A stretch of 64,000 bases of DNA, from NCBI RefSeq assembly GCF_024160105.1, contig NZ_JAMFTQ010000010.1:1-64000 (forward strand), in the 5' to 3' direction. The notes beneath the pieces are model-generated. The model did no database searches. It had not been told where the DNA came from and was given only the letters and a program-made list of their open reading frames with translations. The position numbers were made by a program, and so were the translations under genes. Below, in pieces: positions 15,279 through 23,994 of the stretch (positions are counted from its first letter, which is position 1; every line of letters starts with the position of its first letter). This DNA is from Corynebacterium stercoris (lineage in GTDB: Bacteria; Actinomycetota; Actinomycetes; Mycobacteriales; Mycobacteriaceae).

Positions 15279-18191
15279 ATGACACTTCCCCTTGTCATCG
15301 GGCTCGTCGCGGCGACGGTGGTGCTCTCACCAATCCTCGTGCGAGTCATAGACAAGAAGGCCGGGTACCCTCTCGCAGCGCTGCTCTTCGCCGCCGCGGC
15401 TGTGCTGGGCTCCAAGTACACCGAAGTCTCCCGCGGCACGGACCTCGAATGGTCCTTTACGTGGGCGCGCGACGTAATGGGCATGGGCACATCCGTGGAC
15501 TTCGCGCTGCGCGCGGACGGGCTGAGCATATTCTTCGCACTGCTGGCGCTTGTGATCGGCGGTGTGGTCTTTTTGTACTCCGCCGCGTACTTGCCCGAGC
15601 GCGACGGCAACACCAGCTTCTACACCATCATGACGGCTTTCACCCTGTCGGTGCTGCTGCTTGTGCTGGCCAACGACGTGGTGCTGCTCTTCATCGGCTG
15701 GGAACTCGTCTCCATCGCATCGTTCCTGCTCATCGCGCGCTCCGGCTCCTCGGGCGAGGCCGGGTCCTACCGCACCCTGATCCTCACCTTCTTCGGCGGA
15801 TTGACGCTGCTCACCGCACTGGCCATCGCGGCGGTGCAAGCCGGCACCACCTCGCTCTCCGGCATCCTGGCGGCCGATTTCTGGGCGCAGGATTCCAAGC
15901 TGGTCACCGGCCTGGCCGTGCTCATCGCGCTCTCCGCCTTCACTAAGGCCGCGCAGTTCCCCTTCCACTTCTGGCTGCCCGAGGCGATGGCCGCGGCCAC
16001 CCCGGTCTCCGCGTTCCTCCACGCCGCCGCCGTGGTCAAGGCCGGCATCTACCTGCTGCTCCGCTTCTCCACGGTCTTTGCAGCCACCCCCGAGTGGAAC
16101 TGGCTGCTGATCATCACCGGCCTGTTCACGGCGCTGATGTCCGCCACCTTCGCCATCACCAAGACGGACCTGAAGCACCTCACGGCGTACTCCACCGTCT
16201 CCCACCTGGGCTGGATCGTGGCCGCCATCGGCGTGGGCACCCCCGTTGCCCTGGCCGCGGCGCTGACGCACACCCTGGCCCACGCCCTGTTCAAGTCCTC
16301 GCTATTCATGCTCATCGGCGTGGTGGACCACGAGGCCGGCTCCCGCGACATCCGCCGCCTGGGCCCGCTGTACAACAAGATGCCGTTCACCTTCGCCTCC
16401 ACCGTGGTTGCCGCCGCCTCCATGGCCGCGGTGCCGCCGCTGTTCGGCTTCGTGTCCAAGGAGTCCATCCTGGCCGCGCTGCAAGAGAACCCGCAGGGCA
16501 TGATCCTGTTGGTGGTGGCCGGTATCGCGGCGTTTCTCACCTTCCTCTACTCCGCCAAGATCGTTTTCGGCGCGTTCGTGGACGGCCCGAAGGACATGTC
16601 GCACGTGCACGAGGCCCCGGTGAGCCTCTGGCTGCCGGCGGCACTGCCGGGCCTGATGTCCGCCGTCGTGCCGTTCATGCTCCCGCAGGTAGCCAGCCTG
16701 GTGTCCACAGGCGTCACCGCCATCACCGGGGAGGCGTACGAAGCCGAGCTGCACATCTTCCACGGCGTGAACGCCCCGTTCATCGTCTCCATGATCGTGC
16801 TGGCCGCCGGCATCCTCTTCGTGCTCTTCGCCCGCAGGCCATTCTTCGCCCGCGTGGAAAACAAGGAGCTGCTGCCCACCAACGGCAACGAGATCCTGAG
16901 TGAGGTGAACCGTACGGCTACGAGCGTCGGCAAGCATTTGGGCTCCATCGCGGACGGTTTCAACCCGTCGCGCCACCTGTTCCCGCTGTTCTTCCTGGTG
17001 GTAGCGCTCGGCCTGTCCACGGCGCTGCTGACAGACGGCGTGGACGGCGTGCCGCTCGCCCCGCGCGCGGAAGGCATCGACGTGTGGTGGGACCTCATCC
17101 CGTTCGGCATCATCCTCGCCTCGGTGGTGGGCATGTGCCGCACGCGCTCCCGTTTGGCCACCACCGTGCTGTTGGGCACCGTGGGTGTGGGCATGACGCT
17201 GCAAATGTTCATGCTGGGCGCGCCGGACGTGGCACTGACCCAGTTCCTGGTGGAGGCGCTCACCGTCGTAGTCATGCTCATGGTGCTGCGCTTCCAGCCG
17301 CGCACGTTCCCGGAGACGCCGAAGCGCAGGCAGGTCACCGCGACGGTGTTCGCCGCCCTGGCCGGCATCACCGCCTTCCTGGGCGTGTGGAGCCTGCTGG
17401 GCCGCCGCGAGCGCTCCGAGCTGGCCATGTGGTTCCTCACCGAGGGCGGGCTGGAAACGCACGCGGACAACATCGTGGCCGTGATTATCGTGGAGTTCCG
17501 CGGCTTTGACACCCTAGGCGAGCTGTCCGTGCTGGGCATGGCGGCGGTGGTGATCATGGCGGTGACGTCCTCCGTGCCGCGCCACAAGTTCGAGGCCGGC
17601 ACCCGCCCGCGCCCGTTCGGCCAATCCCAGTTCAACACCCTGCCGCTGCGCAAGGCCACCACGCTGGTGATGCCGGTCCTGGTGGTGCTCTCCATCGTCA
17701 TCTTCTTCCGCGCCCACAACGCGCCCGGCGGCGGCTTCGTCGCGGCCCTCGTGCTGGCCACCGGCTTCGCGCTGAGCTACCTCTCCCGCGGCGCGGATAC
17801 CACCGTGGTCAACGAGAAGACCCCGGTGCGCCTGATCGGCTGGGGCATCATCGTCGCCATCTCATCCGGCTTCCTCGGCCTCATCGAGGGCGGCTTCCTG
17901 TACTCCATCTACGGCGAAATTGCCGGCCAGCACTTCACCACGGCCATGATCTTCGACGCCGGCATCTACATGTGCGTGGTGGGCATGGTCACCCAGGCCA
18001 TCAACTCCCTGGGCGGCTACCTGCGCCCCGGCGCGGAGGTCTCGGAGCTGGTGTACACCCGCAGCGAGGCGGAGAACCCGCTGCCCAACGTCCCCGAGCC
18101 GGACCACCCCGAGAATGCCGTGGATGCCCACCCGGCGCCGCTCAACCCGGCCGAGGCACCCCGATCCGTCCTGTCGAAGGAGCTTGATTAA
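15279..18191 (+). CDS. mrpA: Na+/H+ antiporter subunit A (fused MrpA–MrpB)
   Basis: A 970-residue integral membrane protein. The N-terminal ~500 residues are a proton-translocating ND5/NuoL-like domain ('LLFIGWELVSIASFLLIARS', 'FPFHFWLPEAMAAATPVSAF', 'HTLAHALFKSSLFMLIGVVD'). The C-terminal third contains the MrpB-type domain ('LMVLRFQPRTFP', then 'FRAHNAPGGGFVAALVLATG', 'GEIAGQHFTTAMIFDAGIY'), so subunits A and B are one chain. It starts a six-gene unit with gaps of 2 bases or overlaps, encoding the complex that exports Na+ in exchange for protons and supports alkali and salt tolerance. The ribosome site is weak (ATGGG) before the ATG. Confidence 0.95.
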   Translation: MTLPLVIGLVAATVVLSPILVRVIDKKAGYPLAALLFAAAAVLGSKYTEVSRGTDLEWSFTWARDVMGMGTSVDFALRADGLSIFFALLALVIGGVVFLYSAAYLPERDGNTSFYTIMTAFTLSVLLLVLANDVVLLFIGWELVSIASFLLIARSGSSGEAGSYRTLILTFFGGLTLLTALAIAAVQAGTTSLSGILAADFWAQDSKLVTGLAVLIALSAFTKAAQFPFHFWLPEAMAAATPVSAFLHAAAVVKAGIYLLLRFSTVFAATPEWNWLLIITGLFTALMSATFAITKTDLKHLTAYSTVSHLGWIVAAIGVGTPVALAAALTHTLAHALFKSSLFMLIGVVDHEAGSRDIRRLGPLYNKMPFTFASTVVAAASMAAVPPLFGFVSKESILAALQENPQGMILLVVAGIAAFLTFLYSAKIVFGAFVDGPKDMSHVHEAPVSLWLPAALPGLMSAVVPFMLPQVASLVSTGVTAITGEAYEAELHIFHGVNAPFIVSMIVLAAGILFVLFARRPFFARVENKELLPTNGNEILSEVNRTATSVGKHLGSIADGFNPSRHLFPLFFLVVALGLSTALLTDGVDGVPLAPRAEGIDVWWDLIPFGIILASVVGMCRTRSRLATTVLLGTVGVGMTLQMFMLGAPDVALTQFLVEALTVVVMLMVLRFQPRTFPETPKRRQVTATVFAALAGITAFLGVWSLLGRRERSELAMWFLTEGGLETHADNIVAVIIVEFRGFDTLGELSVLGMAAVVIMAVTSSVPRHKFEAGTRPRPFGQSQFNTLPLRKATTLVMPVLVVLSIVIFFRAHNAPGGGFVAALVLATGFALSYLSRGADTTVVNEKTPVRLIGWGIIVAISSGFLGLIEGGFLYSIYGEIAGQHFTTAMIFDAGIYMCVVGMVTQAINSLGGYLRPGAEVSELVYTRSEAENPLPNVPEPDHPENAVDAHPAPLNPAEAPRSVLSKELD

Positions 18192-18193
18192 CC

Positions 18194-18658
18194 ATGGTGA
18201 TGGCACTGACAATTGCAGTCCTAACCGCCGGCTCCGTGTACCTGGTCATGCAGCGCGGCATGGTGCGCGTGGTGTTCGGCATGTCCCTGTTCGGCCACGC
18301 CGCCAACCTCACCCTGCTCGCCGCGGGTGTGGGCGCGTGGCGCGGCGAGGCGTTCCCTTCCCGCACCGCGCTGGAAGACATGTCCGACCCGCTGCCGCAG
18401 GCGTTCGTGCTCACCGCCATCGTCATTGCGATGGCAACCACGACCATCCTGCTCATGCTCGCGTCCCTGGGCAAGGACGACGACACGAAGGATCAGCCCA
18501 CCGGCACCGACTCCGGCTACAGCCACATGGAGCTCTCCCCGTCCGCACTGTCCACCGCCGGGCGCACCGCCCGCCTCAACCCGCGCAAACTGCGCGCCAT
18601 CCACGACATGGAAGTCCTTGAGACCGTTGACCGCTCCCTGGAGGTGACCGAACGATGA
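18194..18658 (+). CDS. mrpC: Na+/H+ antiporter subunit C (NuoK-like)
   Basis: A 154-residue protein with three membrane helices in the NuoK/MrpC arrangement ('ALTIAVLTAGSVYLVMQRGM', 'MSLFGHAANLTLLAAG', 'PQAFVLTAIVIAMATTTILL'). It begins 2 bases after the subunit A stop, and its TGA overlaps the next ATG by four bases. The ~50-residue hydrophilic C-terminal tail after the last helix ('HMELSPSALSTAGRTARLNP') is longer than in many MrpC proteins. Confidence 0.93.
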   Translation: MVMALTIAVLTAGSVYLVMQRGMVRVVFGMSLFGHAANLTLLAAGVGAWRGEAFPSRTALEDMSDPLPQAFVLTAIVIAMATTTILLMLASLGKDDDTKDQPTGTDSGYSHMELSPSALSTAGRTARLNPRKLRAIHDMEVLETVDRSLEVTER

Positions 18659-20178
18659 CCGCAGACGCAATCCTGCCCATCTTCGTCGCGCTCCCGCTGA
18701 TCATCTCCGCCGTCACGGCGCTGTCCCCGAGCAAGACGCTGAACGACGCTTTGTCAATCATCATCCCGGCCATCAACCTCGCCGGCGGCATCTGGCTGTA
18801 CCAATACACCGGCGAGCACGGCACGATCAGCCACACCATCGGCGGCTACCAAGCCGGCGTGGGCATCTCGTTTGTAGGCGACCAGTTCTCCGCCATCATG
18901 CTGGTCACCACCATGATCGTGGCGCTCACGGCCAACTGGTTTGCCATCGTGGCCGGCGAGACCCAGGCCCGCTACTACACGCCCCTGACCCTGGTGCTGA
19001 TCACCGGTGTATCCGGCGCGTTGCTCACCGCGGACCTGTTCAACTTCTTCGTCATGATCGAGGTCTGCCTCCTGCCCTCCTACGGCCTCATCGCCATGAC
19101 AGGCACCCGCCACCGCCTCCTGTCCGCCCGCACATTCGCGCTGGTGAACCTGGCCGCCTCCACGCTTCTGGTGCTCGGCGTGGGCTACGTCTACGGCGTG
19201 GCCGGCGCGGTGAACATCGCGGCCCTGCGCGGCGCCGCCGCCGGCAACGGCCCGATGACGGTGGCCATGGGCATTGTGGTCATCGCCATCGCGCTGAAGG
19301 CCGGCGTGTTCCCGGTGCACACCTGGCTGCCGCGCACCTACCCCTCCACCTCCGCGGCCGTAATGGGGCTCTTCTCCGGCCTGCACACCAAGGTGGCGGT
19401 GTACATGCTCTACCGCATCTGGGTGGTCATCTTCGACATGGACGAGCGGTGGAACACCCTGATCATCGTCATCATGGTTGTCTCCATGCTCATCGGCGGC
19501 TTCGCCGGTCTGGCGGAAAGCACCATCCGCCGCGTGCTGGCGTACCAGATGGTCAACGGCATGCCGTTCATCCTGGTCATGCTCGCCTTCACCGGCGGGG
19601 GCGGCGAGCAGGCCCGTTACGCACTCGCCGCGGGCCTGTTGTACACGCTGCACCACATGATCACCGTCGGCGCGCTCACGCTGAACTCCGGCGCGATCGA
19701 GGAAACCTACGGCACCGGCACCATGAGCAAGCTTTCCGGCCTCGCCCGGCGCGACCCCATCACCTCGGCCGTGTTCGCGGCGGGCGCGTTCTCCATCGTG
19801 GGCTTCCCGCCGTTCTCCGGCCTCTTCGGCAAGGTGACCATCATGCTGGCTGCGGCAAGGCCGAGCGACGTCACGTCCTGGGTCGTCATCGGCACCATCA
19901 TCGTCGCGTCGTTCGGCGCGCTGCTGTCCATGATGCGTGTCTGGCGCAAGGTCTTCTGGGGCCGCCCTATGCAGCACTACCCGGCTGCGTTGAATGTGCG
20001 GTGGCCGTATTTGCTGCCGTCGTTAAGCATGATGCTCCTGTCCCTGGCAATGTTTGTGCTGGCCGGGCAGATGTGGGGTATCACCACCAGCGGCGCCGAC
20101 GCGCTGCTGAACGTGGACCAGTACACCTCGGCGGTGCTTGGCACCGACGCCGTGGGCGTGTACCAGGGAGGACGCTAA
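18655..20178 (+). CDS. mrpD: Na+/H+ antiporter subunit D (NuoM/N-like)
   Basis: A 507-residue polytopic protein of the ND2/ND4 antiporter-like family with about 14 helices. Characteristic segments are 'LFNFFVMIEVCLLPSYGLIA', 'LKAGVFPVHTWLPRTYPSTS' and 'GFPPFSGLFGKVTIMLAA'. The conserved Glu in 'MIEVCLL' and Lys in 'ALKAGVF' correspond to the proton-path residues of the family. It overlaps mrpC by four bases and is followed immediately by mrpE. Confidence 0.94.
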   Translation: MTADAILPIFVALPLIISAVTALSPSKTLNDALSIIIPAINLAGGIWLYQYTGEHGTISHTIGGYQAGVGISFVGDQFSAIMLVTTMIVALTANWFAIVAGETQARYYTPLTLVLITGVSGALLTADLFNFFVMIEVCLLPSYGLIAMTGTRHRLLSARTFALVNLAASTLLVLGVGYVYGVAGAVNIAALRGAAAGNGPMTVAMGIVVIAIALKAGVFPVHTWLPRTYPSTSAAVMGLFSGLHTKVAVYMLYRIWVVIFDMDERWNTLIIVIMVVSMLIGGFAGLAESTIRRVLAYQMVNGMPFILVMLAFTGGGGEQARYALAAGLLYTLHHMITVGALTLNSGAIEETYGTGTMSKLSGLARRDPITSAVFAAGAFSIVGFPPFSGLFGKVTIMLAAARPSDVTSWVVIGTIIVASFGALLSMMRVWRKVFWGRPMQHYPAALNVRWPYLLPSLSMMLLSLAMFVLAGQMWGITTSGADALLNVDQYTSAVLGTDAVGVYQGGR

Positions 20179-20604
20179 ATGTTGCACGCGATTACGTACA
20201 CCTTCTGGATTATCAAAGAGATCTTCGTGGCGGGATGGGCCGCCGTCGCCGCGGCGTTTAAGCCCAACACCGGGCTTGAATCCGTGATCATCTACTACCC
20301 GCTGCGCCTGACCACGGAGTGGGAGATCTTCTGGTTCTCCACCTCCATCACCGTCACCCCCGGCACCCTGTCCGTGGGGCTGCGCCACCGCACTGAGGAC
20401 GACGCCGCGGAGGTGCTGATTGTGCAGGCCGCGTTCGGCTCGGACCCCATCGACGTGATCGAGGGCCTGGCCGACATGGAGGAGCACGTCAACCCCAAGG
20501 TCAAGGACATCCCGTTCGACGCCGCGAGCGTCGCCTGGGAGCCCTACCGCGATTTGGGCGCGCCGAAGGCCGCCCACGTCCCGCCGGCAGAGAGGATGGA
20601 CTAG
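20179..20604 (+). CDS. mrpE: Na+/H+ antiporter subunit E
   Basis: A 141-residue MrpE-type protein: a hydrophobic N-terminal part ('LHAITYTFWIIKEIFVAGWA') followed by a cytoplasmic domain with the family pattern 'SITVTPGTLSVGL' and 'ADMEEHVNPKVKD'. It starts directly after the mrpD stop. Somewhat short for the family, which usually has ~160 residues. Confidence 0.9.
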   Translation: MLHAITYTFWIIKEIFVAGWAAVAAAFKPNTGLESVIIYYPLRLTTEWEIFWFSTSITVTPGTLSVGLRHRTEDDAAEVLIVQAAFGSDPIDVIEGLADMEEHVNPKVKDIPFDAASVAWEPYRDLGAPKAAHVPPAERMD

Positions 20605-20883
20605 ATGTTTGCCACGACGTTTGAAACCGTGATGGCGGTCTGCATGATCGTCATGGCCGTCGCACTGCTGATTGGCCTCGGCGCGGTGATTTTCACGCGC
20701 GACGAATTGTCCCGCGCCGTGATGGCGGACTTTGTCTTCTACGCCATGATCGCCATCTTCCTGGTGTGGACGCTGGTGCGCGAAACCATGATCGGCTACG
20801 ACGTTGCCATCCTCGCCGCCGTCATCTGCGGCGTCATTCCCACCATCTCTATGGCCCGCATCATCTCGAGGGGGCGCCGCTAA
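20605..20883 (+). CDS. mrpF: Na+/H+ antiporter subunit F
   Basis: A 92-residue protein with three membrane helices typical of MrpF/PhaF ('AVCMIVMAVALLIGLGAVIF', 'MADFVFYAMIAIFLVWTLV', 'YDVAILAAVICGVIPTISMA'). It starts directly after the mrpE stop. Its TAA shares bases with the mrpG ATG (TAATG). Confidence 0.9.
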   Translation: MFATTFETVMAVCMIVMAVALLIGLGAVIFTRDELSRAVMADFVFYAMIAIFLVWTLVRETMIGYDVAILAAVICGVIPTISMARIISRGRR

Positions 20884-21212
20884 TGACTGTCCTGGAAATC
20901 ATCGTTGCCGCGCTGGTCGTGGTCTCTACCGTCTACACGGTGGCCACCGTGCTGCTGCAGCTGCGCGCGCCGGATGCGCTGACCCGCGCGAACCTGCTCG
21001 GCCCGCTGGTGTGCCTTGCCTTCCCGACGCTCGTGCTAGCCAAGCTCATCTGGTCTTGGGGCACCTACGGCTTCAGGCTGGGCGAGTTCCTCATGGCCGT
21101 TGTCGCCGTCGCCGGCGTGTGGATCATCGGCTCCGTCGGCTCCTTCGTCATGGGCCGCTCGATCTACGGCGTCACCGTCACCGACAAGCTGGACACAAAC
21201 GCCAACCACTAG
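20883..21212 (+). CDS. mrpG: Na+/H+ antiporter subunit G
   Basis: A 109-residue protein, last of the mrp unit. It has three membrane helices and the MrpG/PhaG pattern 'LRAPDALTRANLLGPLVC'. The start is set by the TAATG overlap with mrpF at 20881–20885. A strong terminator follows 16 bases after the stop. Confidence 0.9.
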   Translation: MTVLEIIVAALVVVSTVYTVATVLLQLRAPDALTRANLLGPLVCLAFPTLVLAKLIWSWGTYGFRLGEFLMAVVAVAGVWIIGSVGSFVMGRSIYGVTVTDKLDTNANH

Positions 21213-21228
21213 CGGCTCGCAGGCATGA

Positions 21229-21252
21229 AAAAAGCCCCCGGAGGGGCTTTTT
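21229..21252. terminator. Bidirectional terminator between mrp operon and pstS-like gene
   Basis: AAAAAGCCCC (21229–21238) pairs perfectly with GGGGCTTTTT (21243–21252) around a 4-base loop. A and T tracts on the two sides allow termination from both convergent units. Confidence 0.9.
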
Positions 21253-21269
21253 CGCTTTCCGACGTTCCC

Positions 21270-22196
21270 TTAACCCTGCCACTTCGCGTCAGCGCCGACG
21301 GTGCGCTTTTCAAAGCGCTCCTTGGCATCCGCGTAGTCCTCTTCCGGCAGCTGGTAGAAGAACACGCGCGGCAGCGCGGCCTCGACGCGGTTGAGGTACT
21401 CGGTGACAAAGGTCTCCACCTTCTCGTCCTCAGCCGACTTCTTGCTCACGTAGATGAACAGCGGGCGGGCCAGCGGGTACTCGCCGCTCTGAGTCTCCTC
21501 GCGGCCCGGTGCGACACCGTCGACGGAGACGTTGTCGATGCGGTCGCGGATCGTGCCCTCGGTGGCCAGGTAGTTACCGATGCCCATGAAGCCCAGGCCG
21601 TTCACGTCGTCCGCGATCCAGCTGGAGAGCTCGTCGATGTCGTCGGTGGCGGCGTAGTCGCTGCGAATCTCGGCGTCGCCAAGCACGGTGTTCTTGAACA
21701 CGCCGAGGGTACCGGAACCATCCGGGCGGCCGTAGAGCGTGATCTCCTCGTCGGGCCAGCTCGGGTCCAGGTCGGACCAGCGGGTCGCGCCGGAGTTCTC
21801 GGACCAGATCTCGCGCAGCTGGTCGATGGTCAGGTCCTGCGCCCAGGTGTTCTGGTTGTTCTTGACCAGGGTGATCGCGTCTAGGGCGATGGGCAGCTCG
21901 ATGAACTCGACCTTGTTGTCCTCGCAGAGCTTCTGGTCCTCGGCCGGGATGGCCACGGAGGAGTCGTTGATGTCGGACTCGCCCTTGCAGAACGCCTGGA
22001 AACCGTCGGTGGAGCCCTCGGAGGTGAGGTTGACCGGGGTGTCGGTGCGCTCCGCGATGAAGCGGGTGATCGGCTCCACGGTGGCGGAACCGGTGATGGT
22101 GATCGCGCCGTCGCCGGCGGCGGTGGTGTCGGAGGAGGAGCAGCCGGCCAGCAGCAGCGCGGCTGCGAGCGGCAGTGCAGTCAGTACGCGCTTCAT
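21270..22196 (-). CDS. PstS-like phosphate-binding lipoprotein
   Basis: A 308-residue substrate-binding lipoprotein: signal peptide MKRVLTALPLAAALLLAGCS with lipobox LAGC (Cys ~19). The fold shows the PstS-type phosphate motifs 'ITITGSATVEPI', 'NLTSEGSTDGFQAFCKGESD', 'LVKNNQNTWAQDLTIDQLRE' and 'GRPDGSGTLGVFKNTVLGD'. It therefore probably binds phosphate at the cell surface. No pstC, pstA or pstB is adjacent. Instead it follows a small gene (TAATG overlap at 22194–22198) and a Na+/phosphate cotransporter gene. The true ligand is inferred. Confidence 0.85.
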   Translation of the reverse strand: MKRVLTALPLAAALLLAGCSSSDTTAAGDGAITITGSATVEPITRFIAERTDTPVNLTSEGSTDGFQAFCKGESDINDSSVAIPAEDQKLCEDNKVEFIELPIALDAITLVKNNQNTWAQDLTIDQLREIWSENSGATRWSDLDPSWPDEEITLYGRPDGSGTLGVFKNTVLGDAEIRSDYAATDDIDELSSWIADDVNGLGFMGIGNYLATEGTIRDRIDNVSVDGVAPGREETQSGEYPLARPLFIYVSKKSAEDEKVETFVTEYLNRVEAALPRVFFYQLPEEDYADAKERFEKRTVGADAKWQG

Positions 22197-22522
22197 TACT
22201 TGCCGCCCTCCCGCATCTCGGAACGGAACTCGCGCAGCAGCTTGAACAGGTTCATCCAGCTGCCCTTGTTGGTGGCCAGGTAGTGCGGCACGTTCTGAAG
22301 CTCCGCCTCCTGCTCCGGGGTGAGGTGGGAGGCCTTTGCCTCTGTGCGGGCGCCCTGGCGGGCCTCGAGCTCGGTGCGCAGCTCAGCTGCGGTCTCCTCC
22401 AGCTCGTTCAGCAGCGCCTCCAGCGCTGCGTCCGGGGCCTCGCTGTTGATCAGCTCGGAAGCGAGCGGACCGAGGTCGAAGTCCGGGTCCGTCGGGTCGA
22501 GGTGCATGTTCGGATTAGTCAT
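22196..22522 (-). CDS. Small helical protein of unknown function, coupled to the PstS-like gene
   Basis: A 108-residue acidic protein that I do not recognise. It has no signal peptide or membrane helix. The middle is a charged probable coiled coil ('AALEALLNELEETAAELRTE'), and the end is basic ('FKLLREFRSEMREGGK'). It lies 18 bases after the Na+/phosphate cotransporter gene, and its TAA overlaps the ATG of the PstS-like gene, so all three are likely one transcript. A regulatory or assembly role for the transporter pair is possible but unproven. Confidence 0.7.
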   Translation of the reverse strand: MTNPNMHLDPTDPDFDLGPLASELINSEAPDAALEALLNELEETAAELRTELEARQGARTEAKASHLTPEQEAELQNVPHYLATNKGSWMNLFKLLREFRSEMREGGK

Positions 22523-22540
22523 GGCTTGTGCTCGCTTTCT

Positions 22541-23815
22541 TTAAGACAGGGCGTTGGAGATGATCACGGCCAAGATCGGGATGACGAAGAACACGCCGGC
22601 GACCCACACGAAGACGTAGATCTTGTTGCGGTCCGCCATCTTGGCCAGCCAGTCAGAGCCGGTGGGCGGCAGTTCACGCAAGAACGGGATACCCAGGATC
22701 ACAATCGCGGAGAAGAGGTTGAACATGGTGTGCACCAGCGCACCGGTCATCGCGGCCTCTGCTTCCACACCGGATGCGGAGAACGCCGCGATCAGGCCGG
22801 TGATGGTGGTGCCGATGTTTGCGCCCACCACGAACGGGAACAGCTCGCGCACCTTGAACTTGCCGGAGCCGGCCAGCGGCACCGCAAGCGCGGTGGTGGT
22901 GGAGGAGGACTGCACAATCGCGGTGATCAGAGCACCGGAGAGCACGCCGGTGAACACGCCGCGGCCCAGCGCCGCGTGGAGGATCTCCTGGGCGCGGCCC
23001 ACCAGCAGGGCGTTGAGCAGGTTACCGATGAAGCTGATGGAGACCAGGATGAGCACAATGCCCAGCACCGCGAGGATGATGCCGCCCCACACGTTGCCCA
23101 GCGGCTCGACCAGGCCCGTCGCCAGGCTCACCAGCGGCTCGGTGATGGTGTCAATGAAGTCGCCCACAACGTTGAACACGGAAGCGACCGGGTTGTCGCC
23201 CTGGCCGGACAGCGACGGCGCGATTGCCTGCGCCGACTTGGACAGCACGCCGAAGAACAGCTCCAGCGGGAAGAAGATCAGAAGCGCGAGCAGGTTGAAG
23301 AAGTCGTGCACCGTCGCCATAGAGAAGGCATTGCGGAACTGGCGCTTGTTGCCGGCCAGACCCACCGCAACCAGCGTGGACGTCACCGAGGTACCGATGT
23401 TGGCACCGAAGAGCATCGGCACCGCGATCTCCAGCGGGAGACCGCCGGCGAGCATGCCCACCACAATCGACGTGGTGGTCGAGGAGGACTGAATGATTGC
23501 TGTGGTGATAATACCGATGGCCAGACCCACGAACGGGTTCTCGGCGAACGCGAACAGCTGCTTGGCCTGGTCGCCGGCGGCCATCTTGAAGCCGTCGCCG
23601 ATCATGCCCACGCCGTTGAGCAGCAGCCACACGGCAAGGGCGACCGCTACCCACTCAGCCACGGACTTCGCGGTGCCGGTGAACGGCAGGAAGCCCAACG
23701 GATCCTTCTTTTCTTCTTCGAACTGCTTCTCAAAGTCGTCGTCGGAGCCTTGCTTTCCGACGTTATCTTCCAACCGCACGGCGGTAGAACCGCCAGTGTC
23801 TCGACTCATGCTCAC
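22541..23815 (-). CDS. Na+/phosphate cotransporter, NptA/PhoU-less short type
   Basis: A 424-residue membrane protein with the inverted repeat signature of the Na/Pi cotransporter family: 'IIQSSSTTTSIVVG' and 'GANIGTSVTST' in the first half, 'IVQSSSTTTALAVP' and 'GANIGTTITGL' in the second. A ~45-residue acidic N-terminal extension ('DDDFEKQFEEEKKD') precedes the first helix. It lacks the C-terminal PhoU-like domain found in some bacterial NptA homologues. The start is either GTG 23815 or ATG 23809; GAGG lies 5 bases before the GTG. It leads the three-gene unit with the 108-residue protein and the PstS-like lipoprotein. Confidence 0.92.
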   Translation of the reverse strand: MSMSRDTGGSTAVRLEDNVGKQGSDDDFEKQFEEEKKDPLGFLPFTGTAKSVAEWVAVALAVWLLLNGVGMIGDGFKMAAGDQAKQLFAFAENPFVGLAIGIITTAIIQSSSTTTSIVVGMLAGGLPLEIAVPMLFGANIGTSVTSTLVAVGLAGNKRQFRNAFSMATVHDFFNLLALLIFFPLELFFGVLSKSAQAIAPSLSGQGDNPVASVFNVVGDFIDTITEPLVSLATGLVEPLGNVWGGIILAVLGIVLILVSISFIGNLLNALLVGRAQEILHAALGRGVFTGVLSGALITAIVQSSSTTTALAVPLAGSGKFKVRELFPFVVGANIGTTITGLIAAFSASGVEAEAAMTGALVHTMFNLFSAIVILGIPFLRELPPTGSDWLAKMADRNKIYVFVWVAGVFFVIPILAVIISNALS

Positions 23816-23927
23816 CCAACCTCATCACGTAGTGCGCCCGCGTGCCGGGCACAGGTACGCGAGACGTTACAGGTAAGAGATGATGATTCGGTGGCCCGAA
23901 GGTGAACGTTCGGAGAACTTGAACAGG

Positions 23928-23962
23928 AAAAACCCAGCCAACACGAAGCTTGCTGGGTTTTT
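23928..23962 (-). terminator. Terminator of the catalase gene
   Basis: AAAAACCCAGC (23928–23938) pairs with GCTGGGTTTTT (23952–23962), an 11-bp stem 33 bases beyond the catalase stop, with a U-tract in the minus-strand direction. Confidence 0.85.
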
Positions 23963-23994
23963 TACCTAGTCGCCCTCAGGCGAACCGTCGGCGT

